DNA of 64,000 nt from Bradyrhizobium sp. AZCC 1610 (GCF_036924515.1 NZ_JAZHRR010000001.1:5427001-5491000); one strand, 5' to 3'; counted from the first letter of the stretch, positions 26,406 through 34,578 are shown. The notes: generated by a model not told the origin, from the letters alone. Translations and numbers: made by a program.

Positions 26406-27520
26406 GCGATGAACTTCAGCTACCGCGCGCTATCCGCGTGTTCGTGTCCTTTGTTGCGCTGCTGCGCGCCAACGGCTTTGCCGTGGCGCCGGAACAAACG
26501 ACGGCGTATCTCGCCGCCATCGAGCTACTGGGGCCGCGCAGCATGGAGGCCATCCGCCTCGCGGGATTGGCGACGCTCGCCCCGCCGCCCGAGCGGCGCG
26601 CCACCTACGACCGGCTGTTCGACATCCATTTCCTCGGCAGCGAAGCGGTGGATCGCGCGGGCGCGGAAGATGAGGAAGTGGTTCGCCTGCAGGAGGAAGG
26701 TCGCGGGGAAGACGAAACGCTGCTGGCGGATGAGGCCAACGAATCAGGACTTGCCGCGGCCCGCGCCGAGGCACTGGTCGAGCGCCGCTTCGCGGCAAGC
26801 GCGACTGGCGATGCGTTGCGAAAGCTTTCGCGCGAGGCACCCGCGCGCCTGCCACGGCGACGAGGCCACCGGCGCATGCGCGCCCGCCGTGGGCCGTGGG
26901 CGGATCTTCGCCGTACCTTGCGCGAGAGCGTGCGCAACGACGGCGAGGTGCTGCGGCTCGGACGGCTGAGACGGCGCACCCGCCCGCGTAAGGTTTTGTT
27001 GCTGATCGACGTCTCCGGTTCGATGAAGGGCCGCACCGACGACAATATGAAGCTGGCGCATGCGCTGTCGCACGCAGCTCCCAATGTCGAGGTGTTCACC
27101 TTCGGCACCCGTCTCACCCGCGTCACTCGCGCGCTCCGTCTCAAGCGCCGCGAGCAGGCGCTGTCTGCCGCCGCCCATCTGGTCAGCGATTGGGACGGCG
27201 GCACCCGGATCGGCGATGCGTTGCAGGCCTTCCTGGCGGTGCCCCGGTTCGGCAGCTATGCGCGAGGCGCCGCGGTCGTCATCGTCTCCGACGGACTGGA
27301 ACGCGGCGATCCCTCTGCCTTGCGTGATGCCGTTGCAAAATTATCTCGACGCGCCTGGCGCCTGAGCTGGCTGACGCCGCTCGCCGCCGGTCCCAGCTTT
27401 CAGCCGCAGACCGAAGCGCTGATCGCGATCCGCCGCTTCGTGGATGATCTGGTCGACGGCGGATCCACCGCCGCGATCGTTTCGCATGTGCTCTCGCTCG
27501 GACAAAGGAAGGCCGCGTGA
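26402..27520 (+). CDS. VWA domain protein (CoxE-like)
   Basis: This 372-residue protein is the partner of the MoxR ATPase. The MIDAS metal site is intact: LLIDVSGSMKGRTDD near residue 200, with TFGTRLTRVTRAL and the later DWDGGTRIGDALQAFL and VVIVSDGLERGDP. The N-terminal half is helical and highly charged. CoxE-type proteins recruit the ATPase to the immature hydroxylase. Both ends overlap neighbouring genes by four bases (GTGA), placing the amidohydrolase in the same transcript. Confidence 0.92.
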   Translation: MSDELQLPRAIRVFVSFVALLRANGFAVAPEQTTAYLAAIELLGPRSMEAIRLAGLATLAPPPERRATYDRLFDIHFLGSEAVDRAGAEDEEVVRLQEEGRGEDETLLADEANESGLAAARAEALVERRFAASATGDALRKLSREAPARLPRRRGHRRMRARRGPWADLRRTLRESVRNDGEVLRLGRLRRRTRPRKVLLLIDVSGSMKGRTDDNMKLAHALSHAAPNVEVFTFGTRLTRVTRALRLKRREQALSAAAHLVSDWDGGTRIGDALQAFLAVPRFGSYARGAAVVIVSDGLERGDPSALRDAVAKLSRRAWRLSWLTPLAAGPSFQPQTEALIAIRRFVDDLVDGGSTAAIVSHVLSLGQRKAA

Positions 27521-28407
27521 CCGAAATCGTCGATGCCCATCATCATATCTGGCGTCAGGCCGACCTGCCCTGGTTGAGCGGCCCGATGCAGCCGCGGATC
27601 TTTGGCCCCTACGAGCCGATCCGGCGCGACTATCCGATCCAGGAATATCTCGATGATCTCGCAGGCTCCGACGTAGCGCGCTCGGTCTATGTGCAGACCA
27701 ACTGGACCAATGACCGCTTCGAGGACGAGACCGCCTGGGTGCAGGAAACCGCTGATAACCACGGCTGGCCGCACGCCATCGTCTCCTATGCCGACTTCAA
27801 CGTCGATGACGTTCGCCCGCAACTGGATCGTCTCGCGCGCTATCCGCTGGTGCGCGGCGTGCGCATGCAACTGCACTGGCACGAAAACCCGCTCTATCGC
27901 TTTGCGGCGCAGCCTGACCTCTGCGCCGATCCAACTATCCGCCGCAACGTCGCCCGGCTCGCCGAGTATGACTTCAGCTTCGACCTCCAGGTGTTCGCGC
28001 CGCAGATGGTCGACGCCGCAGGCCTCGCCGAAGCCTGCCCCGATGTGACCTTCATCCTGCAGCACGCCGGCATGCTGGAAGACCTTTCGCCGCAGGGCCG
28101 AGCCGCCTGGCGCGCCGGCATGAGCCGGCTTGCGGCCTGCCCGAATGTCGTTTCAAAACTTTCCGGCCTCGGCACCTTCATTCACCGCAACGACCCCGCG
28201 CATGTAGCCGGTGTTCTCACCGACACGGTCGCGATCTTCGGCGCCGAGCGCTGCCTGTTCGGCTCGAACTTCCCGATCGAAAAGCTTTGGACGACCTATC
28301 GCGAACTGGTCGATGCCTATCTCGCCGCGACTACCTCGCTTCGAGCGGACCAACGCGATGCCGTTCTGCGAACGACAGCCTCGCGCGTCTACCGGCTTGA
28401 CCGATGA
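27517..28407 (+). CDS. amidohydrolase-2 family hydrolase (COG3618 lactonase type)
   Basis: The product (296 residues) is a TIM-barrel metal hydrolase of the amidohydrolase-2 superfamily related to fuconolactonase and 2-pyrone-4,6-dicarboxylate lactonase. The metal motif DAHHHIW is at residues 6-12; LVRGVRMQLHW, FILQHAGM and LFGSNFPIEKLW supply the other conserved strands and the final Asp/Asn region. Family members open lactones or cleave amide rings. The GTG start overlaps the VWA gene, so it belongs to the molybdenum hydroxylase operon and most likely acts on the hydroxylated product. The substrate is unknown. Confidence 0.87.
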   Translation: MTEIVDAHHHIWRQADLPWLSGPMQPRIFGPYEPIRRDYPIQEYLDDLAGSDVARSVYVQTNWTNDRFEDETAWVQETADNHGWPHAIVSYADFNVDDVRPQLDRLARYPLVRGVRMQLHWHENPLYRFAAQPDLCADPTIRRNVARLAEYDFSFDLQVFAPQMVDAAGLAEACPDVTFILQHAGMLEDLSPQGRAAWRAGMSRLAACPNVVSKLSGLGTFIHRNDPAHVAGVLTDTVAIFGAERCLFGSNFPIEKLWTTYRELVDAYLAATTSLRADQRDAVLRTTASRVYRLDR

Positions 28408-28452
28408 CGGCGCACGCGGATCCGCCGATGAAAAGAATGTGGGAGGGAGCAT

Positions 28453-29301
28453 ATGCCGCTTGAAATCAAGATCCTGGACTATGGGGATATCGAACTGGAA
28501 TCGAGCTTTCTGGTGCTCGGCCGCGATTGCGGCCGGACCCGCCGTGTCCTGACGCTGGGTTTTCTGATCGTCGGCGGTCCCTATCCTGTCGTGGTCGATA
28601 CCGGCTATCGCTCCAACCAGATCATGGAAACGCTGGGCATGCGCGGGCTTCAATTCCACGAGAACATGATCGAGAACCAGCTCGCGCGCCACGGCGTGCG
28701 CATGGGCGACGTCCGCTACGTCTGCCACACCCACCTGCATATCGACCACGCCGGCAAGGACGACCTGTTTCCCATGAACACCACGGTCGTGCTCAACCGC
28801 AAGGAACTGGAATATTCCGTCTCCGGCCTGATGCATCCGCAATATCCGGCGCCCGACATCAAGCACCTGATCGACCGCCTGCACACCAAGAGCGCGCTGC
28901 GCTTCCTCGATCTCGAGCTCACCGGCCCTGTCGAATTGATGCCGGGCGTCTATTGCGACGCCGCCAACGCCCATACCGAAGGCTCGATGAACATCCACGT
29001 TCATACCGCCGACGGCATCGCCACCATCTGCGGCGACGTGATCTACGACATCAACGACCAGATCGTCACGCCCTTCAACGAGATCCACGACGCCGAACCG
29101 CGCACGACGGGCAATCACGGCACCAGCAAGCGGGCGGAGAAGGCCGCGATCAAAAAACTCCTGAGCAATTCGCGCTATTTGCTCCCGGTCCACGACCGGC
29201 CGGCCAAGGTCGAAGGCGGCATGGTGGTCGGCCGGCTGCACGATCAGGTACCCGGCCCTGTGGTTCAGAGCCTGCCGCAGCGCAACTGGTTCCCGGCCTG
29301 A
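28453..29301 (+). CDS. MBL-fold hydrolase, AHL-lactonase-like family
   Basis: The 282-residue product is a metallo-beta-lactamase-fold enzyme with the zinc motif His94-x-His96-x-Asp98-His99 (THLHIDHAG), a later metal histidine in ANAHTEGSMNI, and the aspartate in GDVIYD. The closest family is the N-acyl homoserine lactonase/AttM group, which opens lactone rings. A GGGAGGGAG ribosome site precedes the ATG. In this operon a second ring-opening or thioester hydrolysis step is more plausible than quorum quenching, since no LuxI/LuxR genes are near, but that is inference. Confidence 0.87.
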   Translation: MPLEIKILDYGDIELESSFLVLGRDCGRTRRVLTLGFLIVGGPYPVVVDTGYRSNQIMETLGMRGLQFHENMIENQLARHGVRMGDVRYVCHTHLHIDHAGKDDLFPMNTTVVLNRKELEYSVSGLMHPQYPAPDIKHLIDRLHTKSALRFLDLELTGPVELMPGVYCDAANAHTEGSMNIHVHTADGIATICGDVIYDINDQIVTPFNEIHDAEPRTTGNHGTSKRAEKAAIKKLLSNSRYLLPVHDRPAKVEGGMVVGRLHDQVPGPVVQSLPQRNWFPA

Positions 29302-29320
29302 GCGCTGAAAGGACGGACCG

Positions 29321-30898
29321 ATGACGCACGTCACGCTGCGCCCGGAATTCGAAACCCTGATCGACCCCTACGCACCGGTCGGCCAGGTAGGTACGGGTTT
29401 TGATTTCACGGAGGGGCCGATCTGGCATCCGGTCCATCACTATCTGCTGTTTTCGGATATGCCCGCCGACGTGCGCCGGCGATGGGATGCCAAGCGCGGC
29501 GTCGTCGAGGTCAAGCGCCCTTCGAACAAATGCAACGGCATGACCTATGACGCAGAGCTCAACCTGATCGTCTGCGAGCATGCCACCTCGTCGTTGATCC
29601 GCGAACGCCCCGACGGAAGGCGCGAGGTGATTGCCTCGCATTTCGAGAATCAGGAGCTCAACAGCCCGAACGATGTCTGTGTGCATTCCAGCGGCGCGAT
29701 CTACTTCAGCGACCCCTGGTACGGCCGCATGCCGGTCTACGGCGTCGAGCGGCCACGTCAGCTCGGCTTCCAGGGCGTTTACCGCGTCCCGCCGGGCGGC
29801 CGTCCGCCGAAACTCGTGGTCGACCGCCATCTCTTCGACCAGCCCAACGGCCTCTGCTTCTCGCCCGATGAACGTCTGCTCTACGTCAACGATACCACGC
29901 AGGCGCTGATCCGCGCCTTCGACGTCGAGGCCGATGGTTCGCTTTCCAATGCGCGAATCTTCGCCAGCGGCATCCGCTCCGAGCTCGAGCCCGGCCTGCC
30001 CGACGGCATGAAGTGCGACCAGCGCGGCAATATCTGGGTCACCGCGCCCGGCGGCGTCTGGGTCTATTCCCCCGCCGGCGAATTGCTCGGCAAGGTGCGC
30101 GTTCCCGAGCTCGTCGCCAATCTCACCTGGGGCAGCGCTGATTTCCGCACGCTCTATCTGACCGCCACCCACTCGGTCTATGCGATCCCGGTCAAAGCCG
30201 GGCCGCACCACGAACCCTATATGAGCGGCCGCGCTTCGACCGGCCCCGATACCTCATCCGCGCAGCCCGCCTCGCCTCAACTTACCGGCGGCGACATGCA
30301 GCTTGATCCGCGGCGCTGCGCGATGATCATTCAGGATCTGCAGAACGATGTGATCATGGAGGGCGGCGCGTTCGCCGATTCCGGCTCGCCCGGCCATGCA
30401 CGCCAGCAGCGGGTGGTCGACAACGTCCGCCGCCTCTCAGAAGCCGCGCGGGCGCGCGGCGTCGTCATCATCCATGTCTGGTTCATCGTCGAACCCGGCG
30501 CGCCCGGCGTCACGCTCAACGCACCGTTGTTCGAAGGCCTGGTCGACAGCGGCGCAATGGTGCGCGGAAGTTGGGGTGCGGCGCCGGTCTCGGGACTGGA
30601 GCCCCGCGCCGGCGACTTCATCGTCGAGAAGATGCGCATGAGCGCCTGGGAAGGCACAAGGCTGGAGACCATCCTGAAGGCGACCGGCCGCGACATGATC
30701 ATCAATACCGGCGCCTGGACCAACATGTCGATCGAGCACACCGCCCGCACCGGTGCCGACAAGGGCTACTTCATGATCGTCCCTGAAGACTGTTGCTCGA
30801 CGATGAACGCGGACTGGCACAACGCCTCCATCAACTTTGCGATGCAGAACGTCGCCGTCGTCACCAACGCCGATGCGGTCATCAGGGGATTGGGATGA
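29321..30898 (+). CDS. fusion of SMP-30/gluconolactonase domain and isochorismatase-like domain
   Basis: Residues 1-300 form a six-bladed SMP-30/gluconolactonase propeller (FDFTEGPIWHP, NSPNDVCVHSSGAIYFSDP, PNGLCFSPDERLLYVND, GLPDGMKCDQRGNIWVTAPGG). A short Ser/Pro linker (about 300-325) leads to an isochorismatase-like domain (about 326-525) with the usual Asp in MIIQDLQNDV and Lys in IVEKMRMSAW. The position of the nucleophilic Cys holds Ser470 (TNMSIEHTAR). The domain is therefore unlikely to be a standard cysteine amidohydrolase; it may be non-hydrolytic or use another mechanism. The gene lies in the same operon as two other lactonase-type enzymes. Confidence 0.9.
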   Translation: MTHVTLRPEFETLIDPYAPVGQVGTGFDFTEGPIWHPVHHYLLFSDMPADVRRRWDAKRGVVEVKRPSNKCNGMTYDAELNLIVCEHATSSLIRERPDGRREVIASHFENQELNSPNDVCVHSSGAIYFSDPWYGRMPVYGVERPRQLGFQGVYRVPPGGRPPKLVVDRHLFDQPNGLCFSPDERLLYVNDTTQALIRAFDVEADGSLSNARIFASGIRSELEPGLPDGMKCDQRGNIWVTAPGGVWVYSPAGELLGKVRVPELVANLTWGSADFRTLYLTATHSVYAIPVKAGPHHEPYMSGRASTGPDTSSAQPASPQLTGGDMQLDPRRCAMIIQDLQNDVIMEGGAFADSGSPGHARQQRVVDNVRRLSEAARARGVVIIHVWFIVEPGAPGVTLNAPLFEGLVDSGAMVRGSWGAAPVSGLEPRAGDFIVEKMRMSAWEGTRLETILKATGRDMIINTGAWTNMSIEHTARTGADKGYFMIVPEDCCSTMNADWHNASINFAMQNVAVVTNADAVIRGLG

Positions 30899-30911
30899 AC
30901 AGAGTGCGGCC

Positions 30912-31538
30912 ATGCCAAAACTCTTTCACCTGAGCTGCTCGCCGCGGGCGGACTCGGAATCCTCCGCCGGGGCGCGGGCCTTTGTCGACCGCTTCCGAGA
31001 AGCGCGGCCGGACTGGGACATCGACGTGATGAACCTGTGGCGGGATCACCTGCCGGAATTCGAGGGTTATGTACTGGAGGCCAAATACGCCCGCATCAAT
31101 GGACGGGCCTTCACCGATTCACAGCGCGATGCCTTTGCGGTCACCGAGCGCATCGCGCTCCGGTTCGCGCTCGCCGACCGCGTGTTGATTTCGACGCCGA
31201 TGTGGAATTTCGGTATTCCCTACAAGCTGAAGCAATGGATCGACGTCATCACGCAGCCCGGGCTGGCGTTTCGCTACGATCCGGCGCAAGGCTATCTGCC
31301 GCTGTTCAAGGACCGGCCGACAATCGTGATCCTGGCGAGCGGCAGCGATTTCATCACCGGCATGAATCGCGGCCGCATCGACATGGCGACACCCTATCTG
31401 CGCGAGGCGCTGCGCTTCATCGGCGTCAGCGACGTGCGTTTCGTGCCGATCGGACCAACCACCGGGCCGCTCGAACCGATCCACACCGCACGCGAAGGCG
31501 CGCATCGGCGGCTGGCCGAGATGGCCGCGCGATTCTGA
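30912..31538 (+). CDS. FMN-dependent NADH:quinone oxidoreductase / azoreductase (AzoR family)
   Basis: The product (208 residues) has the flavodoxin-like fold of AzoR: LFHLSCSPRADSESSAGARAF at the N-terminus, LISTPMWNFGIPYKLKQWIDVITQPGLAFRY near 95, and ILASGSDF near 140. AzoR enzymes reduce quinones and azo dyes with NAD(P)H in the cytoplasm. The ATG at 30912 lies 13 bases after the previous stop. At the end of the hydroxylase operon it may re-reduce a quinone intermediate or quench oxidative by-products, which is inference. Confidence 0.88.
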   Translation: MPKLFHLSCSPRADSESSAGARAFVDRFREARPDWDIDVMNLWRDHLPEFEGYVLEAKYARINGRAFTDSQRDAFAVTERIALRFALADRVLISTPMWNFGIPYKLKQWIDVITQPGLAFRYDPAQGYLPLFKDRPTIVILASGSDFITGMNRGRIDMATPYLREALRFIGVSDVRFVPIGPTTGPLEPIHTAREGAHRRLAEMAARF

Positions 31539-31611
31539 TCCACAGGCGTGGCCAAACCGGAGCATTTGCGGCAATATGGCGCTTACCCGGCTGCGCCGAA
31601 GGAGACCCCCG

Positions 31612-32625
31612 TTGAAGTGCTATGAGCTACAGGGACCGGACGGAATCGATGGACTTGCCCTCGTCGACAAGCCCATGCCGGAGCCCGGTGACGGCCAGGT
31701 GCTGGTTCGGCTCACGGCGGCGACGCTGAACTATCGCGATCTTCTCACCGTCAAGGGCGGTTACGGCTCGCGTCAGAAGTTTCCGCTTGTGCCGGTTTCG
31801 GACGGTGCAGGTGTGATCGAGCGGGTCGGCCCGAGTGTGCGGGAATTCGCAGCCGGCGACCGCGTCATCGGCAGTTTCTTCGAAAGCTGGATCGGCGGCG
31901 AGCCCAGCGAAGCAAAGATGCGCGCAGCCCTCGGCGGCGCGGTGGACGGCGTCCTTAGCGAGTATCGGATCTTTCCGAAGCACGCGCTGGTCAGAACGCC
32001 GGAGCACCTCAGCGACATCGAAGCCGCAGCACTTCCCTGCGCCGGGCTCACGGCCTGGAGCGCGATCGTCAAGCTCGGCGGCGTGAAACCCGGCCAGACC
32101 GTTCTGACGCAGGGCACCGGCGGAGTATCCCTGCTCGCACTTCAGTTTGCCAAAATGTGCGGCGCGCGCGTCATCGCGACCTCGTCCAGCGACGCCAAGA
32201 TCGAACGTCTCAAGACGCTCGGCGCCGACTTTACCTTGAACTACAGGGCGACGCCCGATTGGGGAAAGAAAGCCCGCGAGTGGAGCGGCCACGGCGTCGA
32301 CCTGGTCGTCGAGGTGGGCGGGGTCGGCACGCTGAACGAATCGATCAGGGCGACCAGGATCGGCGGCACCATCGCCTTTATCGGCGTGCTCGCCGGGCCG
32401 CCGCCGTCCGACCTGCGGCTGCCGTTGATGGTCATGCAGCAGCAGCGGCTGCAGGGTGTCACAGTCGGATCGATCGAGGATCTCCAGGCGATGGTGGATG
32501 CCATCGCGGCAAGTCGCATGAAGCCGGTGATCGACAGGACGTTCCGTTTCGATCAAGCCAGGGACGCGTTTGCACACATGGAGAGCGGCGCGCATTTCGG
32601 GAAGGTGGCGATTGAGATCGACTGA
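31612..32625 (+). CDS. NADPH:quinone oxidoreductase-like, medium-chain dehydrogenase family
   Basis: The 337-residue product is a zinc-independent medium-chain dehydrogenase of the QOR type: MPEPGDGQVLVRLTAATLNYRDLLTVKGGY, PLVPVSDGAGVIERVG, the cofactor loop TQGTGGVSLLALQFAK and the C-terminal MKPVIDRTFRFDQARDAFAHM. I prefer the TTG at 31612 because an AAGGAG lies 7 bases before it and the product then starts KCYELQGPDG; an ATG at 31576 is in frame but poorly placed. The gap to azoR is 73 bases, so it could be the last gene of the cluster. The C-terminal coding part recurs in a decayed copy at 34454-34578. Confidence 0.85.
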   Translation: MKCYELQGPDGIDGLALVDKPMPEPGDGQVLVRLTAATLNYRDLLTVKGGYGSRQKFPLVPVSDGAGVIERVGPSVREFAAGDRVIGSFFESWIGGEPSEAKMRAALGGAVDGVLSEYRIFPKHALVRTPEHLSDIEAAALPCAGLTAWSAIVKLGGVKPGQTVLTQGTGGVSLLALQFAKMCGARVIATSSSDAKIERLKTLGADFTLNYRATPDWGKKAREWSGHGVDLVVEVGGVGTLNESIRATRIGGTIAFIGVLAGPPPSDLRLPLMVMQQQRLQGVTVGSIEDLQAMVDAIAASRMKPVIDRTFRFDQARDAFAHMESGAHFGKVAIEID

Positions 32626-32851
32626 AGTGCGATTAGCGTCCAATCCGAAGGGCCCGTGAAGACGGCGCGTTGCCCAAGTAGGGCATCAGTAGACCGCACA
32701 AAAGTGTCCCGTGCAGAATTTCCCGGGAGGTGACGAATCAATCCTGCGACTACGCGCCGTTCGTTTTCACGTTTTGTTCATGCTTCCCCAGTAGGAAGGT
32801 TGATCGGCGAAGCCGTCACACCAATTTTTCTTGGTACCAGGAAAGACTGAA

Positions 32852-33826
32852 ATGATGAGCGAGGAGCAGCACGATTTTTACAAAGTCAATTCTCTAACCA
32901 ATCTGGACACGGCGTCGCCTGTCGAGGGCACGGTTGTTTGGGATGCACCGCGCTCTTTGTGGAATGGCGCAATGCTGCTTGGGGCCATCGTCCTCGGTCC
33001 GCTTACATTCTCGTGGAGCGCCTTGGCCGTCTTTCTGATCACGGCCGGTATCACGCTTTGCACCGGCCACTCCGTCGGCTTCCACCGGCGCCTCATTCAC
33101 CGCAGCTTCGAGTGTCCCAAATGGCTGGAGCGGACGCTGGTCTGGCTCGGTACGGCGGTAGGCATGGGTGGGCCGTTGTGGACCATTCGCGTGCACGACA
33201 GCCGGGATTGGGCACAGCGGCAAGCCGATTGTCATCCATTCCTCGCGCACCGGGCAGGCTTCTGGCTGGATGGCCTGCTCTATCTCCATGGCCGCCTGGT
33301 TCTGAAGCGCCCTCCAGGTTTCGATCCCGGCCCGGGAATTGGCGACGATCCCTTCTATCGGTTCCTCGATCGCACCTGGATGTTGCAGCAGATTCCGATC
33401 GCTCTCGCTTTGTATTGGCTGGGCGGGTGGCCGTTTGTGGTGTGGGGCGTCTTTGTACGCGTCGCAGCCTGCACGACGATGCATTGGGGAATATCCCATT
33501 TCGCGCACACGCAGGGAGAGCAAGACTGGACAGTCGACGGCGCGGTGGTGCAAGCCCATAACGTGTCGTTGATGGCCATTCCGACGATGGGAGAGAGCTG
33601 GCACAATAACCACCACGCCTTTCCGGGCTCTGCGCGGCACGGTCTCTATCCCGGCCAGATCGATCTCGGCTGGGAGTTCGTGAGGCTGCTGCGCGCCCTT
33701 GGCTTGGCGTGGAATGTTCAGGTGCCTGCAGAGCTGCCGCCGCGCCCTGGAATAAGCCCGGTACACGCCCGCTCGCTTTCAATCTGCGCGCCCGGCCAGG
33801 CGGAAATTTCTGGAATCCGATCGTGA
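32852..33826 (+). CDS. membrane fatty-acid/acyl desaturase family protein with altered second histidine box
   Basis: This is a membrane di-iron desaturase of the acyl-CoA/acyl-lipid type with four hydrophobic segments. The first histidine box HRRLIH and the third HNNHHAF are intact. The second, normally HRxHH, reads HDSRDWAQRQADCH, so two of its usual histidines are replaced. Either this subfamily uses other ligands or catalysis differs from classical delta-9 desaturation. An AGGAAAG site precedes the ATG at 32852. The gene ends in a GTGA overlap with the Coq4-like gene. The C-terminal 40 residues look unstructured. Confidence 0.82.
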   Translation: MMSEEQHDFYKVNSLTNLDTASPVEGTVVWDAPRSLWNGAMLLGAIVLGPLTFSWSALAVFLITAGITLCTGHSVGFHRRLIHRSFECPKWLERTLVWLGTAVGMGGPLWTIRVHDSRDWAQRQADCHPFLAHRAGFWLDGLLYLHGRLVLKRPPGFDPGPGIGDDPFYRFLDRTWMLQQIPIALALYWLGGWPFVVWGVFVRVAACTTMHWGISHFAHTQGEQDWTVDGAVVQAHNVSLMAIPTMGESWHNNHHAFPGSARHGLYPGQIDLGWEFVRLLRALGLAWNVQVPAELPPRPGISPVHARSLSICAPGQAEISGIRS

Positions 33827-34254
33827 CCACGGCCGCTGAAGCCCTCGCCGCTTATTATACGGCGAATGGCATAGAGGCTGACCCGGCACGCGCTGCGACA
33901 TGGATTTGCAGGATAGGCCCGGCGTCGATTGAATTTCCAAACTGGAAGTGGCGGCGAGACGCCGTCACGCGGCACGATCTTCACCACATTCTCACCGGCT
34001 ATCCCTGCACGATGACGGGAGAGATGCAGATGGCGGCCTGGGAGTTTGCCGCCGGGCGCTACCGCCACTGGGCTGCGACGCTGTTCTGCCTGCCCCTGGC
34101 GCTGATGGGTTTTATATGTGCCCCACGGCGAACCACGCTGGCGTTCAGGGCGGGTCTCACCTCGACAAGTCTCTATGGCTCCGAACTCGACCTCGACAAG
34201 CCGCTCGCAGCGTTGCGAGCGAAAGTCGTCACACCTCCTGCAGAAACCCCGTGA
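33823..34254 (+). CDS. Coq4-like protein (ubiquinone biosynthesis family)
   Basis: The 143-residue product contains the Coq4 metal-site pattern as RHDLHHILTGYPCTMTGEMQMAAWEFAAGRYRH; HDxxH plus the downstream Glu is the family hallmark. Coq4 proteins take part in ubiquinone ring modification. The GTG at 33823 overlaps the desaturase stop, so translation is coupled; a longer in-frame opening at 33709 lies inside the desaturase gene and is less likely. The pairing with a desaturase suggests lipid or isoprenoid-quinone modification. It is shorter than full Coq4 (about 220-330 residues) and lies just before a gene-fragment scar. Confidence 0.7.
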   Translation: MTTAAEALAAYYTANGIEADPARAATWICRIGPASIEFPNWKWRRDAVTRHDLHHILTGYPCTMTGEMQMAAWEFAAGRYRHWAATLFCLPLALMGFICAPRRTTLAFRAGLTSTSLYGSELDLDKPLAALRAKVVTPPAETP

Positions 34255-34332
34255 TCGAACGCGCTCCATCCTGACCAGCGACTCGTGCACGCGTTGCGGC
34301 AGCCCACGGCGAATTCCGTCAGCGCTGTGCGC

Positions 34333-34453
34333 GGTCGCCTGGATCCCGTTGCCTGACAAAATCTGAGCCGCGCCGCCCGTACCGGGTCGGAAGGCCTCGT
34401 CAAATGTCACGCCGCGAACTTGCCACCGGTGCGTCTGACCGTGCCAGTCCATC
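34333..34453 (-). pseudogene. fragment of a DUF2066 gene (C-terminal coding part)
   Basis: On the minus strand this stretch reads THRWQVRGVTFDEAF and GGAAQILSGNG, matching THRWQIRGVTFDEAF and GGAAQVLSGNG of the intact DUF2066 protein at 8184-9092. Nucleotide identity is about 80% by eye. It has no start and is fused at about 34453 to a plus-strand quinone oxidoreductase fragment. It is a decayed remnant, not an expressed gene. Confidence 0.85.
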
Positions 34454-34578
34454 CCATCGCGGTTCGTCGCATGAAGCCGGTGATCGACAAAACCTTTTCG
34501 TTCGACCAGGCGAAAGCGGCGTTTGCCCATATGGAAAGCGGCGCGCATTTCGGCAAAGTGGCGATTGCGATTGGATGA
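34454..34578 (+). pseudogene. fragment of a quinone oxidoreductase gene (C-terminal coding part)
   Basis: This encodes MKPVIDKTFSFDQAKAAF and HMESGAHFGKVAIAIG before a stop, matching the last 35 residues of the oxidoreductase at 31612-32625 (about 79% nucleotide identity by eye). No upstream coding part exists. It abuts the DUF2066 fragment, with a shared CCAT at the junction. The 303 bases after it, up to the adaptor gene at 34882, hold nothing I can identify. Confidence 0.87.

Noticed and set aside
28453..29301. Quorum-quenching role for the AHL-lactonase-like protein
   Set aside because: No LuxI or LuxR genes are nearby, and the gene is embedded in a catabolic operon; the family is broad.
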